DNA of 64,000 nucleotides from Capra hircus (GCF_001704415.2 NC_030821.1:35571210-35635209); one strand, 5' to 3'; positions 1 to 12,267 are shown, counted from the stretch's first letter. The notes: a model not told the origin generated them from the sequence alone. A program made the numbers and translations.

Positions 1-340
1 ACTAGAGGCTGCTTTCTTCGAACCTAGTCCTCCAGGAAACTGATTCTCGTCATTTGGCTCAATTGTTATCCTCTTTAGAGTTTGCAGCAGCTGACAGCAA
101 ATGAGACAAATGAAATTAGAACCATACTCTGGCTACACCAAACCTTGAGCCCCAGCCCAGATGAAAGAACCCTATATACATCCCACAGCACATGAGCACC
201 TAATATATGAAGTTAGACTAGAAAATGTGGACTTCCAGGGGGCAAAGGAACATAGTTCAGGGAGGAGTCCCCCAAAAGATAAAGGTGCCATGAGCAATCT
301 CAAATCCAGATGAGAACCTAAATCCCAATTTCACCCTCAA
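1..340. other. Unassigned intergenic DNA
   Basis: No gene, splice-supported exon or recognisable repeat is visible here. Confidence 0.5.
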
Positions 341-1090
341 AGCAGTTTCCTCCCCTCAGTTCTTTTATTCTGTTAAGGGCTTCACCACCTGTCCTTCACT
401 CAATCTTGAAGCCTCACAGTCAGCATGAGGGAGTCCTGTCTCTCATCCTCCATTCCTAATCAACTGTCAAGACCTGTCAGTTCTACCTCCTTGACACCTC
501 TTCTTTCTGCCTCTTCCTCTCCATTCTATTTTCTGTCACCCTAATTCAGAACCCCATTAACTCTTGCTTGGATTATTAAAATGGCCTCGCAACTGGTCTA
601 TCCACCTCCCCTCTCTCTACTGTTCAAACCACTCTTCTGATTGCTGAGTTGATATTCAGACAGCACAGCTCCAATTCTGTCAAGTCCCTGCTTGAGAGAC
701 TTGTCTTCTTTTCCTACAAAAATAAACCCCAAGCTCTATCCTAGCATTCAAGATCCTTGGTTTTCTGACATCCCCAGGTTCATCTTCTAACCCTCCTCTG
801 TGTATACTCATTCACACATGGCTTCTCAGGATTCCTCAATCACACCTCATGTTTCCCTCTCCAGCTCCTACCCAAGGATCAGTCTGTACCTCAAATCCTT
901 CAAATTCCCAATTCCAGCTGCCATTCATCCTCAAAGACACAGCTCCAATACCGTGGCGTTGGAGAACATACTTACCCATTGTGACCTTGCCATCTTCTGA
1001 AAATCCAGAAATGTTGCTTTCCTCTGATTGCATTACACTTCTATTTTTCAAATATAAGCCATCCACTGTATTCAACTCATTTATTCATTA
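341..1090 (+). repeat. L2 LINE remnant
   Basis: The stretch has the order of motifs of the L2 3' end: a line like 'cttggattattaaaatgg', a 'caactggtct' block, then 'ctccaattctgtcaagtccctg' and 'caagatcctt'. It is heavily diverged, so it is an ancient mammalian copy. Short open frames here are by chance. Confidence 0.6.
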
Positions 1091-1111
1091 ACTTGACAAA
1101 TATTTATTGAG

Positions 1112-1132
1112 TACTACTACTACTACTACTAC
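1112..1132. repeat. (TAC)7 microsatellite
   Basis: Seven uninterrupted TAC units sit directly at the left end of the adjoining SINE. Confidence 0.9.
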
Positions 1133-1133
1133 G

Positions 1134-1250
1134 TCACTTCAGTCGTGTCCGACTCTGTGCGACCCCATAGACGGCAGCCCACCAGGCTCCCCCGTCCCTG
1201 GGATTCTCCAGGCAAGAATACTGGAGTGGGTTGCCATTTCCTTCTCCAAT
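1134..1250 (-). repeat. Bov-A type SINE (minus)
   Basis: It reads as the reverse complement of the bovid Bov-A monomer, with the hallmarks 'cgtgtccgactctgtgcgac' and 'aagaatactggagtgggttg'. Confidence 0.85.
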
Positions 1251-1289
1251 TTATTGAGCATACTACCATTTTTTAACTTAAGTTTATTT

Positions 1290-1380
1290 TTTGCCTGTGC
1301 CATGCAGCAAGTGGGATCTCAGTTCCCTGACCAGGGACTGAATTCATGTCACCAGCGGTAGAAGTGCTAGGGAAGTCCCT
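1290..1380 (-). repeat. CHR-type tRNA-Glu SINE fragment (minus)
   Basis: It shows 'gttccctgaccagggactga' and ends 'gctagggaagtccct', the reversed start of the cetartiodactyl tRNA-Glu SINE. Confidence 0.7.
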
Positions 1381-1429
1381 TATTAAGTAGATTATTATCT
1401 TTGCTATAGACACTAGGGATACAAAAATG

Positions 1430-1770
1430 AAAACTCCTGTTTTAGAGGTTATATTTTATTAGGGGAAAATAATAATATTAAGAAGAAAAATCTGTAATTT
1501 ATTAGATAGTGGTGAATGACAAAGAGGAAGGGGATAGAAGTTCTCATATGAAGGCTTTGACATTTTAGACACAGATGTCTGGAAAGCACCAACTGTGATG
1601 GTCACAGTGAGATTCTGAAAGAAGTGAGGGAATAAACCATGCAGATATTTTGGAGGAAGAGCACTCAAGGCAGAAGGTACCAAAAAACGTAAAGACCTTG
1701 ATGTAGAAATTTGCATGGTATGTTCAAATAAAAGAGATGAGGCCTGAATGGAATGAATCATACCAGGCTA
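1430..1770 (-). repeat. L2 LINE remnant (minus)
   Basis: It contains the reversed L2 series: a 'gtgagggaataaaccatgc' line, 'ggaagagcactcaaggcaga', and 'catggtatgttc'. The short minus open frame covering it is not a gene. Confidence 0.55.
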
Positions 1771-1939
1771 AGTAATAGATTGTCCCTGAATACAAAGATT
1801 GTGTTTGAAGGCAAAGATGGACGTACCATAGAATCTTCTTCTAAGGTAGACATGAAATGATATTGACTGAAGTAATGAGTATATTTCTTCATTCATTTTT
1901 GTATTTTTACATCCATACATTCTTTTTTCCTTAAGAATT

Positions 1940-2860
1940 CTCATCACTTCTTTTCATGCAGGCCTATGGGAAATCAACTTCCTCAGTTTTTATTTGTGTT
2001 GAAATATCCTTATTTCATTTTCACATATAAAGTATATTTTTTCAGGGTTAAGTATTCTCTGTTGCCATCATTTTTCTTTAAGAGACTTAAATATTCTTTC
2101 CATTGCATTCTGGCTTCTATACTTTCTATTTTAAAGTCAGCTGATTATCTAATTGAATCAGTATTTGAAGTTTGATGCTTTCTACCCTGGATGCTTTCCC
2201 TAGTTTCCCTTTTTCTTGTTTGTTTTCTCAGCAGCTTATTTTGAAGGGTCTAGATGTGATTTTCTTTGTATTTGCTCTGCCTGGGCTTTATAAACACCTT
2301 TGCATCTTTGGGTTGATATCAATTATTCCATTTTAGGGAATTCTGAACCATTGTTTTCTTCAAATATTGTGGTGCCTGTTTTTTACCTCTCTTTTTCTTG
2401 TAGATGGCAGTTATATAGTTGGTGTTTTTTATTGTCTTTCATGTCTTTTATGATCTTTTTCATACCTTACAGTTTTTTTTCCCACTTTCAATCTGAGTTT
2501 TTCTTCTTATATTTTCCAGCTTACTAATCTCTTCAATCAGCAGCTAAAATTAGTTTTTTAAACTCTTAAATTCAGTTATTGTGTTTTCTGGTTTTACAGT
2601 TGATTCTTTTTTAAAACTGGGTTTCAGGGTTTTGGTGAAAGGTTCCATATTGTTTTCTCTTGAATTATATTAATGATAGTTATTTAAAAGTCTATATCTG
2701 ACTGGTTCCAATTTTGGGTCACCTATAGTTTTGCACTATTATTCATTTCTCTCTTTGTTCTATTTTTGATAGTACTTATAATTTTTGATTGAATGCCAGA
2801 TATTGCATATGAAAAACTGTAAACGTTTTGGATGATGTTCTTTTCCTGCAGAGATGATGC
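1940..2860. repeat. Ancient L1 remnant, T-rich
   Basis: The T-rich text includes 'gttttcttcaaatattgtgg', 'ttgaatgccagatattgcat' and 'gaaaaactgtaaacg', patterns of old mammalian L1 3' regions. It is strongly decayed, so orientation and exact family are uncertain. Confidence 0.45.
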
Positions 2861-3392
2861 TACTCACTGCATCATCTGGCAGGTAACCAAATAGGACATG
2901 CTTTCATTAATTACTGCTGCTAAACAAAGCCACTCCAAAAGTTAGTTGCATAAGAAAAAAATAATTTATTATGATGATATTTATTATCATGATTTTGGGG
3001 GCCAGGAATTCAGGTAGAATCCAGAAGGGATACTTCATCTCTTTTTCATGCTTTTTAGAGTCATAGCTGTGGCAGTTCATATAGCTGGAGATGATTGAGA
3101 TAGAACCAAAGAGACCCATATAACTGGGGCCCCTGTTCTCCATGTGGTATCTTCTGGGGGAGCTGACTCTGTTACTCATGCATTTGTCTCCTGGGATAGC
3201 TGGTAAAGATGAGAGCTAGCTGGAGTCACTTCCCACACATTATGATATCAAGGTAGTAGGACATCTTGAGAAGCCAATGGCTTCCCAAAGAGGACATGTT
3301 GACAGAGAACATTCCAAAAGGGGCAGGTGGAAGATATACTATTTTGTCTTAGCCTCATAAGTCCCTGAGAGTCACTTGCATCTTTGCATTGA
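2861..3392. other. Unassigned, possibly an old interspersed repeat
   Basis: The start ('attactgctgctaaacaaag ... cactccaaaagttag') resembles a common old mammalian interspersed repeat, but I cannot name it. No gene is visible. Confidence 0.3.
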
Positions 3393-3603
3393 GATGGCTC
3401 AGTGGTAAAGAATCTGCCTGCCAATGCAGGAGAAGCAGGGGACATGGGTTGGACCTCTGGGTCAGGAAAATCCCCTGGAGGAGAAACTGGCAACCCACTC
3501 CAGGATTCTTGCTTGGGAAATCTCATGGACAGAGCAGCCTGGCAGGCTTCATTCCATAGGGTTGCAGAGTCAGACACAACTTAGCGACTGAACATGAACA
3601 CGA
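3393..3603 (+). repeat. Bov-tA SINE (plus)
   Basis: A tRNA-Glu derived head ('gtggtaaagaatctgcctgc') is joined to the Bov-A body and the tail 'cagacacaacttagcgactg'. The length, about 210 bp, is that of a whole element. Confidence 0.9.
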
Positions 3604-4232
3604 CTGATTGAACAGGTTCAAGGAGAAAAGAGTGGTGAAACTGGTGAGGTAGATTATCTCATTCCCAGTAGCAATCTCAAAGCTAGATTTAAGACTGAAA
3701 GTTTTCCCTATTTCTGTTTGCCTATAGTCTTGCATCTAAACTTTCAAGGGTCCCAACTAAGAATTTGGGATGTTTAATAGACCCTTATTCCTTCATGGTG
3801 TCTCGATTTTAATCTATGTCCCCTCAGTACTGGGAAGATACCAAAACTTGGTTTTTATCCTGTGAATTTTACTCAGTTTATTACCCATGGTCTCTTCCCT
3901 TCAGCATCTTATCTCAGAATCTTGTTGTCTCAAGTCATGGCTGCCTTAATGGGCCCAAACCTGATATTTGTCTACTTGTCACCATGAGATTTCCAAGAGC
4001 TCTTCCAGATCCCTGCCTCTTCTGGCATTTCTCTCCCTAGCTTCCCAGCCCCTTACCCTGCAGAGCTTAATGAATAGGCAAATGTTCCTCAGGCAAAGTG
4101 GGGCACAGAATACTGTGCTTACCACATCAAGTTCCTATTTCCTCTCAGTCTAGGCCCCTAACCCATTTTTTCAAACAGCCCTTTTTGGCTGCTTTTCTAG
4201 TTGTCTTGATGGTAGGTTTGGTCCACTACCAG

Positions 4233-4233
<1 letters not shown>
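3604..4233. other. Unassigned intergenic DNA
   Basis: I see nothing recognisable; the short open frames lack homology that I can recognise. Confidence 0.5.
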
Positions 4234-4264
<31 letters not shown>

Positions 4265-4280
4265 TGCGTGCGTGCATGTG
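4234..4280. repeat. (TG)n microsatellite, imperfect
   Basis: Twelve or so TG units are followed by GTGCG variants, directly preceding a minus-strand SINE. Confidence 0.9.
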
Positions 4281-4495
4281 TTCAGTCATTCAGTCATGTC
4301 TGACTCTTTGTGACCCCATGGACTGTAGCCCTCCAGGCTCCTCTGTCCATGGAATTTTCCTGGCAAGAATACTGGAGTGGGTTGCCATTTCCTACTCCAG
4401 AGGATTTTCCCAACCCAGGGACCAAACTGCATCTCTTGCATATTCTGCATTGGCAGGCAGACTCTTTACCACTAGGACCACCTGGGAAGCCCCCC
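4281..4495 (-). repeat. Bov-tA SINE (minus)
   Basis: The reversed body 'catgtctgactctttgtgac' and reversed tRNA head 'accacctgggaagcccc' bound a full-length element. Confidence 0.9.
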
Positions 4496-5532
4496 AGAGC
4501 CAGCTATACCACCACAGGCAGGAGAGTCACCCACTGACTTTTCTTTGAATGACGTGTTCTGGTTCACTGCTCTTGCCACTGTATGTTCCTGATGATCCTA
4601 TTCTCTTAACTTCCGACATATTTTCATCACCTGGAATTTTCTTATGCTTCTACCCACTCTCCAGTTTTGACATGACCCACAGTATCTCTGGTCCACCAAC
4701 ACCATGTTGTCCCTGCATGATGTGGACACTGCCTATGCGTCTTTGACCTCCGCAGACAAATACCTTGCTAGGAGACATCTAGTCCCCAGACCTAAGATAG
4801 AGCTTCCTTCATAGTGCACCATGGCCTGTGGAGCAAGACAAGGGTAGAAGACACCATCAGTGTCCTTCACATCACACTCATGACAGAAGACAACAATGAA
4901 CCTTGTCCCAGACTTTTCTAGAAGACTGCTTTGTGCTGTTATACTCTGATTCATAATTCACTGCATGGTTTTAAGGTTGCTGCTTTGCATAACAACTATC
5001 ACAATAGAAAAAAAAACCCCTAACCTCTCTAATAATAATAGAGTTAAAAAAAATACCACCCATACTCATACCCTTTCTCTCTCCAGAGCACAGTAATTTT
5101 TTTGCAGGTTGCTAAATATATCAACTGATGAACCACTACCCATCTGGTGGTATGAAGAGGAAAGTAAATGTCAAAAACAGAAGAGGCAAAAGGGCCTCAG
5201 CTTCCTGCTTCACCTGTTGGCATTTTGCCAAGACTGATGTCAGATGCAGCCTCAGAACTCTTCTACATTAACATAAAAACATCAGGGTCTCAGATAAGAA
5301 AGTCTTTCCATAGTCACACCTCCGGTAGCCAGATCCACTTACTGCTTGTGTGTCTGTGTGTGTGTATGAGTGGTTTGGTGGATGAGAAAGAACTTTCTGA
5401 TGAATTTAAAAAAAATTTTGTAGCTTAGGGCTTTTACTAGAAGAGAATAAGACTCAAGTTAGTCAAAGGTTAGTGCTGATAGGCACTTCACAAATAATTT
5501 TTGAATGAATGTGTATGCATTAACAAATACCA
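4496..5532. other. Unassigned intergenic DNA
   Basis: No gene or recognisable repeat apart from a short imperfect TG tract near 5347-5372. Confidence 0.5.
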
Positions 5533-5745
5533 ACTCAGTTATATTTGACTCTTTGCAACTCCATGGACTGTATGTAGCCTGCCAGGCTCCTCTGTCCATG
5601 GGATTCTCCAGGCAAGAATACTGGAATGGGTTGCCACTTCCTACTCCAGAGGATTTTCCTGACCCAGGGATCAAATCCATGACTGTGGTGTCTTCTGCAT
5701 TGGCAGGTGGATTCTTTACCACTAGCACCACCTGGGAAGTCCCTT
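5533..5745 (-). repeat. Bov-tA SINE (minus)
   Basis: It runs from the reversed tail near 'tatatttgactctttgcaac' to 'accacctgggaagtccct', full length. Confidence 0.9.
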
Positions 5746-6246
5746 TGAATGAATAAATGTGAATAAATGAACAACTAGTGCAGCCATACATCCCTTGTTT
5801 AATGAAAACCAACAAAAGAGCAAAACATCCGCTTTCCCAAGACTAGCACAAAAAGGAGAGTTGGGGAGTGCGTGAAGGTGGAAAATATCCAATTTTAACT
5901 TTTGCTCTAGTTATAAATTCTGCCCTTGACTTCTCAGAGCACAGGAGAAACAAGAGCTAATATGATTAAATATGATTTTACTAAAGTTGGGGGATAACAA
6001 AAGAAAAGCGAAAGAAGACTGAATTTAGATGTTCTGATTGTCCAGATACAGTGTTCCCTCTGCTTTCAAACGTTCAGTTACTTTAACGCATGATCCTCAC
6101 CAAAGAGTTGCTTCCAAGTTCCTACTCTGCTTCCATGTTATAAAGAGCATATTGAATCAATCCTGCCTGAATCTACCTTCCCAAGTCTTCCAAATTCTTC
6201 CTAGGTATTCAGTCAACAAACACTCACTGAGTGCTAATTTTGGGTA
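5746..6246. other. Unassigned intergenic DNA
   Basis: I see no gene or named repeat in this stretch. Confidence 0.5.
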
Positions 6247-6680
6247 TTGTTGTTCAGTTGCTCAGTCATGTCCTACTCTTTGCCACCCCATGGACTGCAG
6301 CACACCAGGCTTCCCTGTCCTTCACCATCTCCTGGAGTTTGCTAAAACTCATGTCCATTGAATGGGTGATGCCATCCAACAATCTCATCTTCTGTCATCC
6401 CCTTCTCCTCCTACCTTCAATCTTTCCAGGATCAGGGTCTTTTTCAGTGAGTTGGCTCTTCACATCAGGTGGCCAAAATATTGGAGCTTCAGTTTCAGCA
6501 TCAGTCCTTCTAATGAATATTCAGGACTGATTTTCTTTAGGATTGACTGGTTTGATCTTGCTGTCAAAGGGTCTCTCAAGAGTGTTCTCCAAAACCACAG
6601 TCCGAAAGCATCAATTCTTCAGCACTCAGCTTTCTTTATGGTCCAACTCTCACATCCGTGCATGACTACTGGAAAAACTC
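6247..6680 (-). mobile_element. BovB LINE 3' fragment (minus)
   Basis: It carries the reversed BovB 3' end, from 'gttgctcagtcatgtcctac' to 'ggtccaactctcacatcc', about 430 bp. A 6-bp direct repeat TGGGTA flanks it (6241-6246 and 6681-6686) and may be the target-site duplication. Confidence 0.88.
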
Positions 6681-6929
6681 TGGGTAGGCACTATCTAATG
6701 ACTAGTTGACAAAATGACAAATGTAACTTTCTTGCTCTCACTTATCTCCCCATGTTGTGTCAGACAGTCATCTAAACAGAAAACTTCAGAATGGTATGTG
6801 CTAAGAAAGAAATTTGCACAAGATGCTATGTTAGAACAGATGAAGAGAACCGAATACACTTTGGGCAGTGGACTAGGGAGATTGGATCAGAAATTCTGGA
6901 GGAAGAATTGTCTGAATTCAATCTAAAAT

Positions 6930-7215
6930 CATCCATGAATAGTCACCTATCATAGGTTGGGAAGGAAAGAGAATAGAATCCCAGGCAACAGGCACAGCAA
7001 CAAAAGTAAAGAGGCTAAAAACACGTTCAGGTAGCAGTATACGGTTCACTGTTGCTTGAAAACTAGAGGAAACTTGGAAGGACACAGTGAAGTAGTCTTG
7101 AAAGACCTAGAAAGCCATGTAAAGGAGTGTGACCTCAATCAGTTATAGGAGAATCACTGGGTACTTGTAGGCAACAGAGAGATGTGATCAGACATGGTGT
7201 TTAGGTGATCCACTC
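6930..7215 (-). repeat. L2 LINE remnant (minus)
   Basis: It shows the reversed L2 pattern 'agaaagccatgtaaaggagt' and 'gtgatcagacatggtgt', well diverged. Confidence 0.5.
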
Positions 7216-7454
7216 CCCATACATTTTTGGAGGGTATATATGCATTTCTCTAAGAAATTTCCCCATAGCTTTCATCAGATTCTGAATGGCATCAATGATG
7301 CAAAAGGATTATGGACACTGGTATAAGAAGTAATTCTAAATATGAACATGTATCAGAAATGTCAGATCATATTTTAAAATATTCACATGATAGAACTCAC
7401 CCCATGCTTACTGAATCAGATTCTGGACATAGGCTTAGAAATTCATGTATGTTT

Positions 7455-7612
7455 TTTTTTTCTTTTTTTTAATTTATATTTTATTTTTAATTGTAGGATA
7501 ATTGCTTTACAATATTGTGATGATTTTTGCTATACATCAACATGAATTGGCCTTAGGTATACATATGTCCCCTCCCTCTTATACCCTCCTTCCACCTCCC
7601 TCATAAGTACAT
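7455..7612 (-). repeat. L1 3' end, older copy (minus)
   Basis: Oligo-T at the left, then 'ttgctttacaatattgtgat' and 'tatacatcaacatgaattgg', is the reversed 3' UTR of ruminant L1. Confidence 0.7.
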
Positions 7613-7639
7613 TTTTTGCTATAGCCTCTCCCTTCATTT

Positions 7640-7930
7640 TTATCACTGCTTATCTCTCTTTTTTAATTTTTATTTTTACTTTATTTTACTTTACAATACT
7701 GTATTGGTTTTGCCATATATTGACATGAATCCACCACGGGTGTACATGCGTTCCCAAACATGAACCCCCCTCCCACCTCCCTCCCCATAACATCTCTCTG
7801 GGTCATCCCCATGCACCAGCCCCAAGCATGCTGTATCCTGCATCAGACATAGACTGGCGATTTGTTTCTTACATGATAGTATACATGTTTCAATGCCATT
7901 CTCCCAAATCATCCCACCCTCTCCCTCTCC
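7640..7930 (-). mobile_element. L1-BT 3' UTR fragment, younger copy (minus)
   Basis: It is the reverse complement of the 3' UTR seen at 21150-21440, for example 'gggtcatccccatgcaccag' and 'gttcccaaacatgaaccccc'. It is only about 290 bp long and so 5'-truncated. Confidence 0.88.
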
Positions 7931-9484
7931 CTCTGTATGTTTTAAAATTTCCTTTACTAGTGCTGATAGGCAGCTAAGTTTAGGGGCTGCTGGTCAGGAC
8001 CATGAGAGCTAGACCTTCACTTTTGCCTAGGACTCAACCACATGCTGCCTTTTCTGTTTCCTTTTACTTATTCACCTCATAAGTAACCTCACCCCTCACG
8101 TGACATCCTAACTTCACATAGGGATGTGGCCTTCCTCTCAAAGATTACAACAGAGTAAACATAACTGAATAATCGTGCAAGGGCCACGACCCACCTCGAG
8201 TCATGCAATGGAGGTATCCTCCTGGATGACCTGTGACCCATACTAATTAGCAAAGGGCACTCAGTTTTTCGGTGGCCAACTTGGGAGTAGTTTTCAGCAT
8301 CCATTCCTAAGGAATTCTCCTAAATAACCTAAGGACTGTTGTTGTTTTAATTAAAGATTCAGGGGTATACTGCAGAGTGGTTGCCTTAAAGCAGCTTGAG
8401 GCTCTATTTTTATAGACACTACAAGTGGATGGGTGAGGAAAAAAAGGGGTCCCAAAATAAAGTATTTAGACAATGTTGTGCAAAAAATAGCTGAAGGAAT
8501 TTGTTCCTGCCAATATCTTGAAGCTATAAATAAGGAGTTAGGGAGCAAAAAGAAGAAACTAACATGCAATGCTTCTGAGATATGCTTAGCCTAAAGAGAT
8601 TTCTTTCTTCAAAAAAGTTGGAAACAGATAGGTCGTGGATATAATATTTAGTGAAAAATCTGAATGTTCTCTTCCTTACCTAAGGCAGAGAGTGGAATAC
8701 ATACTCATTTACTGGAAAAACTAGGTCAGATTACATCCATTCACAGATAGTCTAAGTTAAAGCTAGGCCAATGACTTGGGATCAAGGAAAAAAAAAATTA
8801 GTCACAGATAATTTTCCACACTGGTCAAAAATACAAATACCAATCAGCTTGTAGCTCTGACCTCTCTTTCCATATCCAGGAGCAGTTTTACACACATGAC
8901 CTTACAGGCAATGATTTCCACCAAGTGGTTCATGGTGAGAATCACAGTCTTGGTAATGTCTACACACTGATTGATCCTTTGACTCAGTGTGACTTGGATT
9001 TAGAGGTGGGTTCATTTTCCCAGTGAGAATCCCCAGGCCACTGAGCTCAACCCCATTTTTAGGATCACAGGAAACGGATAATTATCATTAGCAATGGGCA
9101 CTCTCACCAGTATGGATAGAAAACACTAGCTGAAGGTTTGGAAGGATCTGACATGCTACAGTTAGTGGAAACGTTATAGGAACTGGAGGATGAAATGTTC
9201 TTACAAAATTGCAATTCAGTATTTAGAAAGACCACTAAAGAAACATGACCCTCTTCATCAAAAACAGCAAAGTCTTTGAAACAGTCACAGACCTGAGGAG
9301 CTTCAGGAAATACAATGACTAAGTGTAATGTGATGTATTAATCCTAGGGTAGGAAAGGACACTAGGTAAAAATGAAGAAACCTATAATGCATGGGATTTT
9401 GTTAATGGTAATGTGGTAATGTATCAATGTTGGTTTCATAGTCATGGAAGATGTTAACTGGATTTGGGATGTATGGGAACTATC
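7931..9484. other. Unassigned intergenic DNA
   Basis: About 1.5 kb with no recognisable gene or repeat. Confidence 0.5.
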
Positions 9485-9850
9485 CTTACTATCTTCTATT
9501 TTTTAAATAAATCTAAGCCTGCTATAAAAAATACTATTAAGAAAGATGACCATGTCTTGGAAGAACAGGAAGAACAGGGGAAGGGATAGTTAGGGAGTTT
9601 GGGATGGACATGTATACACTGCTATATTTAAAATGGATAACCAACAAGGACCTACTGTATAACAAGGACCTACTGTATAGGGAACTCTGCTCAATGTTAT
9701 ATGGCAGCCTGGATGGGAGGGGAGTTTCGGTGAAAATGGATACTTGTAAAAGTATGATTGAGTCCCTTTGCTGTTCACCTGAAACTATCACAACATTGTT
9801 AACTGGCTATACTCCAATAGAAACTAAAAAGTAAGGAAAAAGGAGAGAGA
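9485..9850 (+). repeat. L1 3' end with an internal 18-bp duplication (plus)
   Basis: The text 'gaactctgctcaatgttata', 'cacctgaaactatcacaaca' and 'aactggctatactccaatag' is a ruminant L1 3' end with a purine-rich tail. The 18-mer AACAAGGACCTACTGTAT is repeated back to back at 9643-9660 and 9661-9678. Confidence 0.75.
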
Positions 9851-10027
9851 GAGAAAGAAACAGGACCATCTTATTTAGTGGTAAAAGGCAGTTTCTTGGT
9901 GCTGCAGATTTCTATGGCTTTGAGGATTTAGGAAAACATTTTTTATCCTGGTATCAGTGGAATCCCAGGAGTCCATGGAAAACCTCCAAGGAATCCATGA
10001 CACTCCTACTTTCATGAAGCTCTTTAA

Positions 10028-10148
10028 AGTGCTGTCGCTAAGTCATATCCGACTCTTTGCGACCCCATGGACTGTAGCCCACCAGGCTCCTCTGTCTGTG
10101 GGATTTTCAAGGCTATAATATTGGAGTGAGTTGCCATTTCCTTCTGCA
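10028..10148 (-). repeat. Bov-A SINE fragment (minus)
   Basis: Reversed Bov-A monomer with 'catatccgactctttgcgac' and a truncated left part. Confidence 0.85.
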
Positions 10149-10155
10149 AGCTCTT

Positions 10156-10479
10156 TTATAGCATGTCAAATACTGTGTGTACATAGGTTATATATATATC
10201 TTTGGGCCAGAGATCATAACTTTGATGGAATCTCAAAGGCATCTGAACCCAAAAATAGTTGAAAAATAATTGCTTTTGCATCCTGTAGTAGCATAAAACC
10301 TACATTTCTGAGTTCCAGATGTCTTACCAAGGTGCACTCGCTTTGCTTTTAGTAAAGGTGCAGCTTTGTCTTCTTCTTGGCTAATATTTAAGCTCTTCAT
10401 TAGCCAGGGCTAGAATCTTGGCATGTTATTTTAATTGCTTTCAAAACCATATTTCTCTTATTGCTAGTGAATTTTCATA
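10156..10479. other. Unassigned intergenic DNA
   Basis: No gene or recognisable repeat is visible. Confidence 0.5.
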
Positions 10480-11082
10480 TAATAAATGTTTTTTTTTAAA
10501 TTGAGGTATAAATAACATATATTAATGTACAAGTATTGGAAGGACTGATGCTAAAGCTGAAACTCCAATACTTTGGCCACCTCATGCGAAGAGTGGACTC
10601 ATTGGAAAAGACTGTGATGCTGGGAGGGATTGGGGGCAGGAGGAGAAGGGGATGACAGAGGATGAGATGGCTGGATGGCATCACTGACTCGATGGACACG
10701 AGTTTGAGTGAACTCCGGGAGTTGGTGATGGACAGGGAAGCCTGGGGTGCTGCGATTAATGGGGTCACAAAGAGTCGGACACGACTGAGCGACTGAACTG
10801 AACTGAATATATTGCAAAATGATTACACCTACAATTAATTAACATATCCATCACCTCACATACTTACAATGTGTGTGTGTGTGTGATGGGGTCTTTTAAG
10901 ATCTACTCTTCCAGCAACTTTCAAATGCAGACTAAAGTGTTGTTAGTTATAGTCCCCATGCTCTACATTACTTCCCCAGAACTTACTTGTTAGAACCTTT
11001 TACGTTTGACTACCCTTACCCATTTCTCCACCCTGCAACCCCCACTCTATTGTCTACTTCTATGAGTTTGTTTTTCTTCTTT
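10480..11082. repeat. Old L1 3' UTR remnant, split by a BovB copy
   Basis: The pieces 'ttaaattgaggtataaataa' on the left and 'aattaacatatccatcacct' to 'tctacttctatgagtttg' on the right match old mammalian L1 3' UTR text. A BovB 3' end splits it at 10530-10807. Confidence 0.55.
10530..10807 (+). mobile_element. BovB LINE 3' fragment (plus)
   Basis: It starts in 'ggaaggactgatgctaaagc' and ends in the typical 'gactgagcgactgaactgaa' tail. It is a 280-bp 5'-truncated copy. Confidence 0.92.
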
Positions 11083-12205
11083 AGATTCTGGAAATAAAAG
11101 CAAAAATAAACAAATGGGATCTAATTAAAATTAAAAGCTTCTGCACAACAAAGGAAAATATAAGCAAGGTGAAAAGACAGCCTTCTGAATGGGAGAAAAT
11201 AATAGCAAATGAAGCAACTGACAAACAACTAATCTCAAAAATATACAAGCAACTTATGCAGCTCAATTCCAGAAAAATAAACGACCCAATCAAAAAATGG
11301 GCCAAAGAACTAAATAGACATTTCTCCAAAGAAGACATACAGATGGCTAACAAACACATGAAAAGATGCTCAACATCACTCATTATTAGAGAAATGCAAA
11401 TCAAAACCACAATGAGGTACCACTTCACACCAGTCAGAATGGCTGCTGATCCAAAAATCTGCAAGCAATAAATGCTGGAGAGGGTGTGGAGAAAAGGGAA
11501 CCCTCCTACACTGTTGGTGGGAATGCAAACTAGTACAGCCACTATGGAGAACAGTGTGGAGACTCCTTAAAAAATTGCAAATAGAACTACCTTATGACCC
11601 AGCAATCCCACTGCTGGGCATACACACCGAGGAAACCAGAATTGAAAGAGACACATGTACCCCAATGTTCATCGCAGCACTGTTTATAATAGCCAGGACA
11701 TGGAAACAACCTAGATGTCCATCAGCAGATGAATGGATAAGAAAGCTGTGGTACATATACACAATGGAGTATTACTCAGCCGTTAAAAAGAATTCATTTG
11801 AATCAGTTCTGATGAGATGGATGAAACTGGAGCCAATTATACAGAGTGAAGTAAGCCAGAAAGAAAAACACCAATACAGTATACTAACACATATATATGG
11901 AATTTAGGAAGATGGCAATGATGACCCTGTATGCAAGACAGGAAAAAAGACACAGATGTGTATAACGGACTTTTGGACTCAGAGGGAGAGGGAGAGGGTG
12001 GGATGATTTGGGAGAATGGGAATTCTAACATGTATACGGTCATGTAAGAATTGAATTGCCAGTCCATGTCTGACGTAGGGTGCAGCATGCTTGGGGCTGG
12101 TGCATGGGGATGACCCAGAGAGATGTTGTGGGGAGGGAGGTGGGAGGGGGGTTCATGTTTGGGAACGCATGTAAGAATTAAAGATTTTAAAATTTAAAAA
12201 AAAAA
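11083..12205 (+). mobile_element. L1-BT, 5'-truncated, C-terminal ORF2 and 3' UTR
   Basis: It starts abruptly in ORF2 at 'attctggaaataaaagc' and continues through the ORF2 stop at 11905-11907, the 3' UTR and an A-rich tail. It is nearly identical to 20326-21440. The ORF2 frame is broken by an extra base near 11454 ('gctgctgatcc' against 'gctgcgatcc' in the other copy). No target-site duplication is evident, and the 5' junction shares ATTC with the old L1 it abuts. Confidence 0.93.
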
Positions 12206-12267
12206 AAAAAAAGAAAAAATAAGTTGGAAGGCTGAAGTTGAAAAAAAAATAAAAAATAAAAAAAAAC

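Noticed and set aside
1940..2860. Series of short hydrophobic open frames
   Set aside because: They follow from T-rich text, which encodes Phe and Leu in any frame; the stretch looks like an old L1.
3393..3450. tRNA-like sequence with a B-box-like phrase
   Set aside because: It is the tRNA-Glu derived head of a Bov-tA SINE followed by the SINE body, not a tRNA gene. The same holds for all Bov-tA and CHR copies listed.
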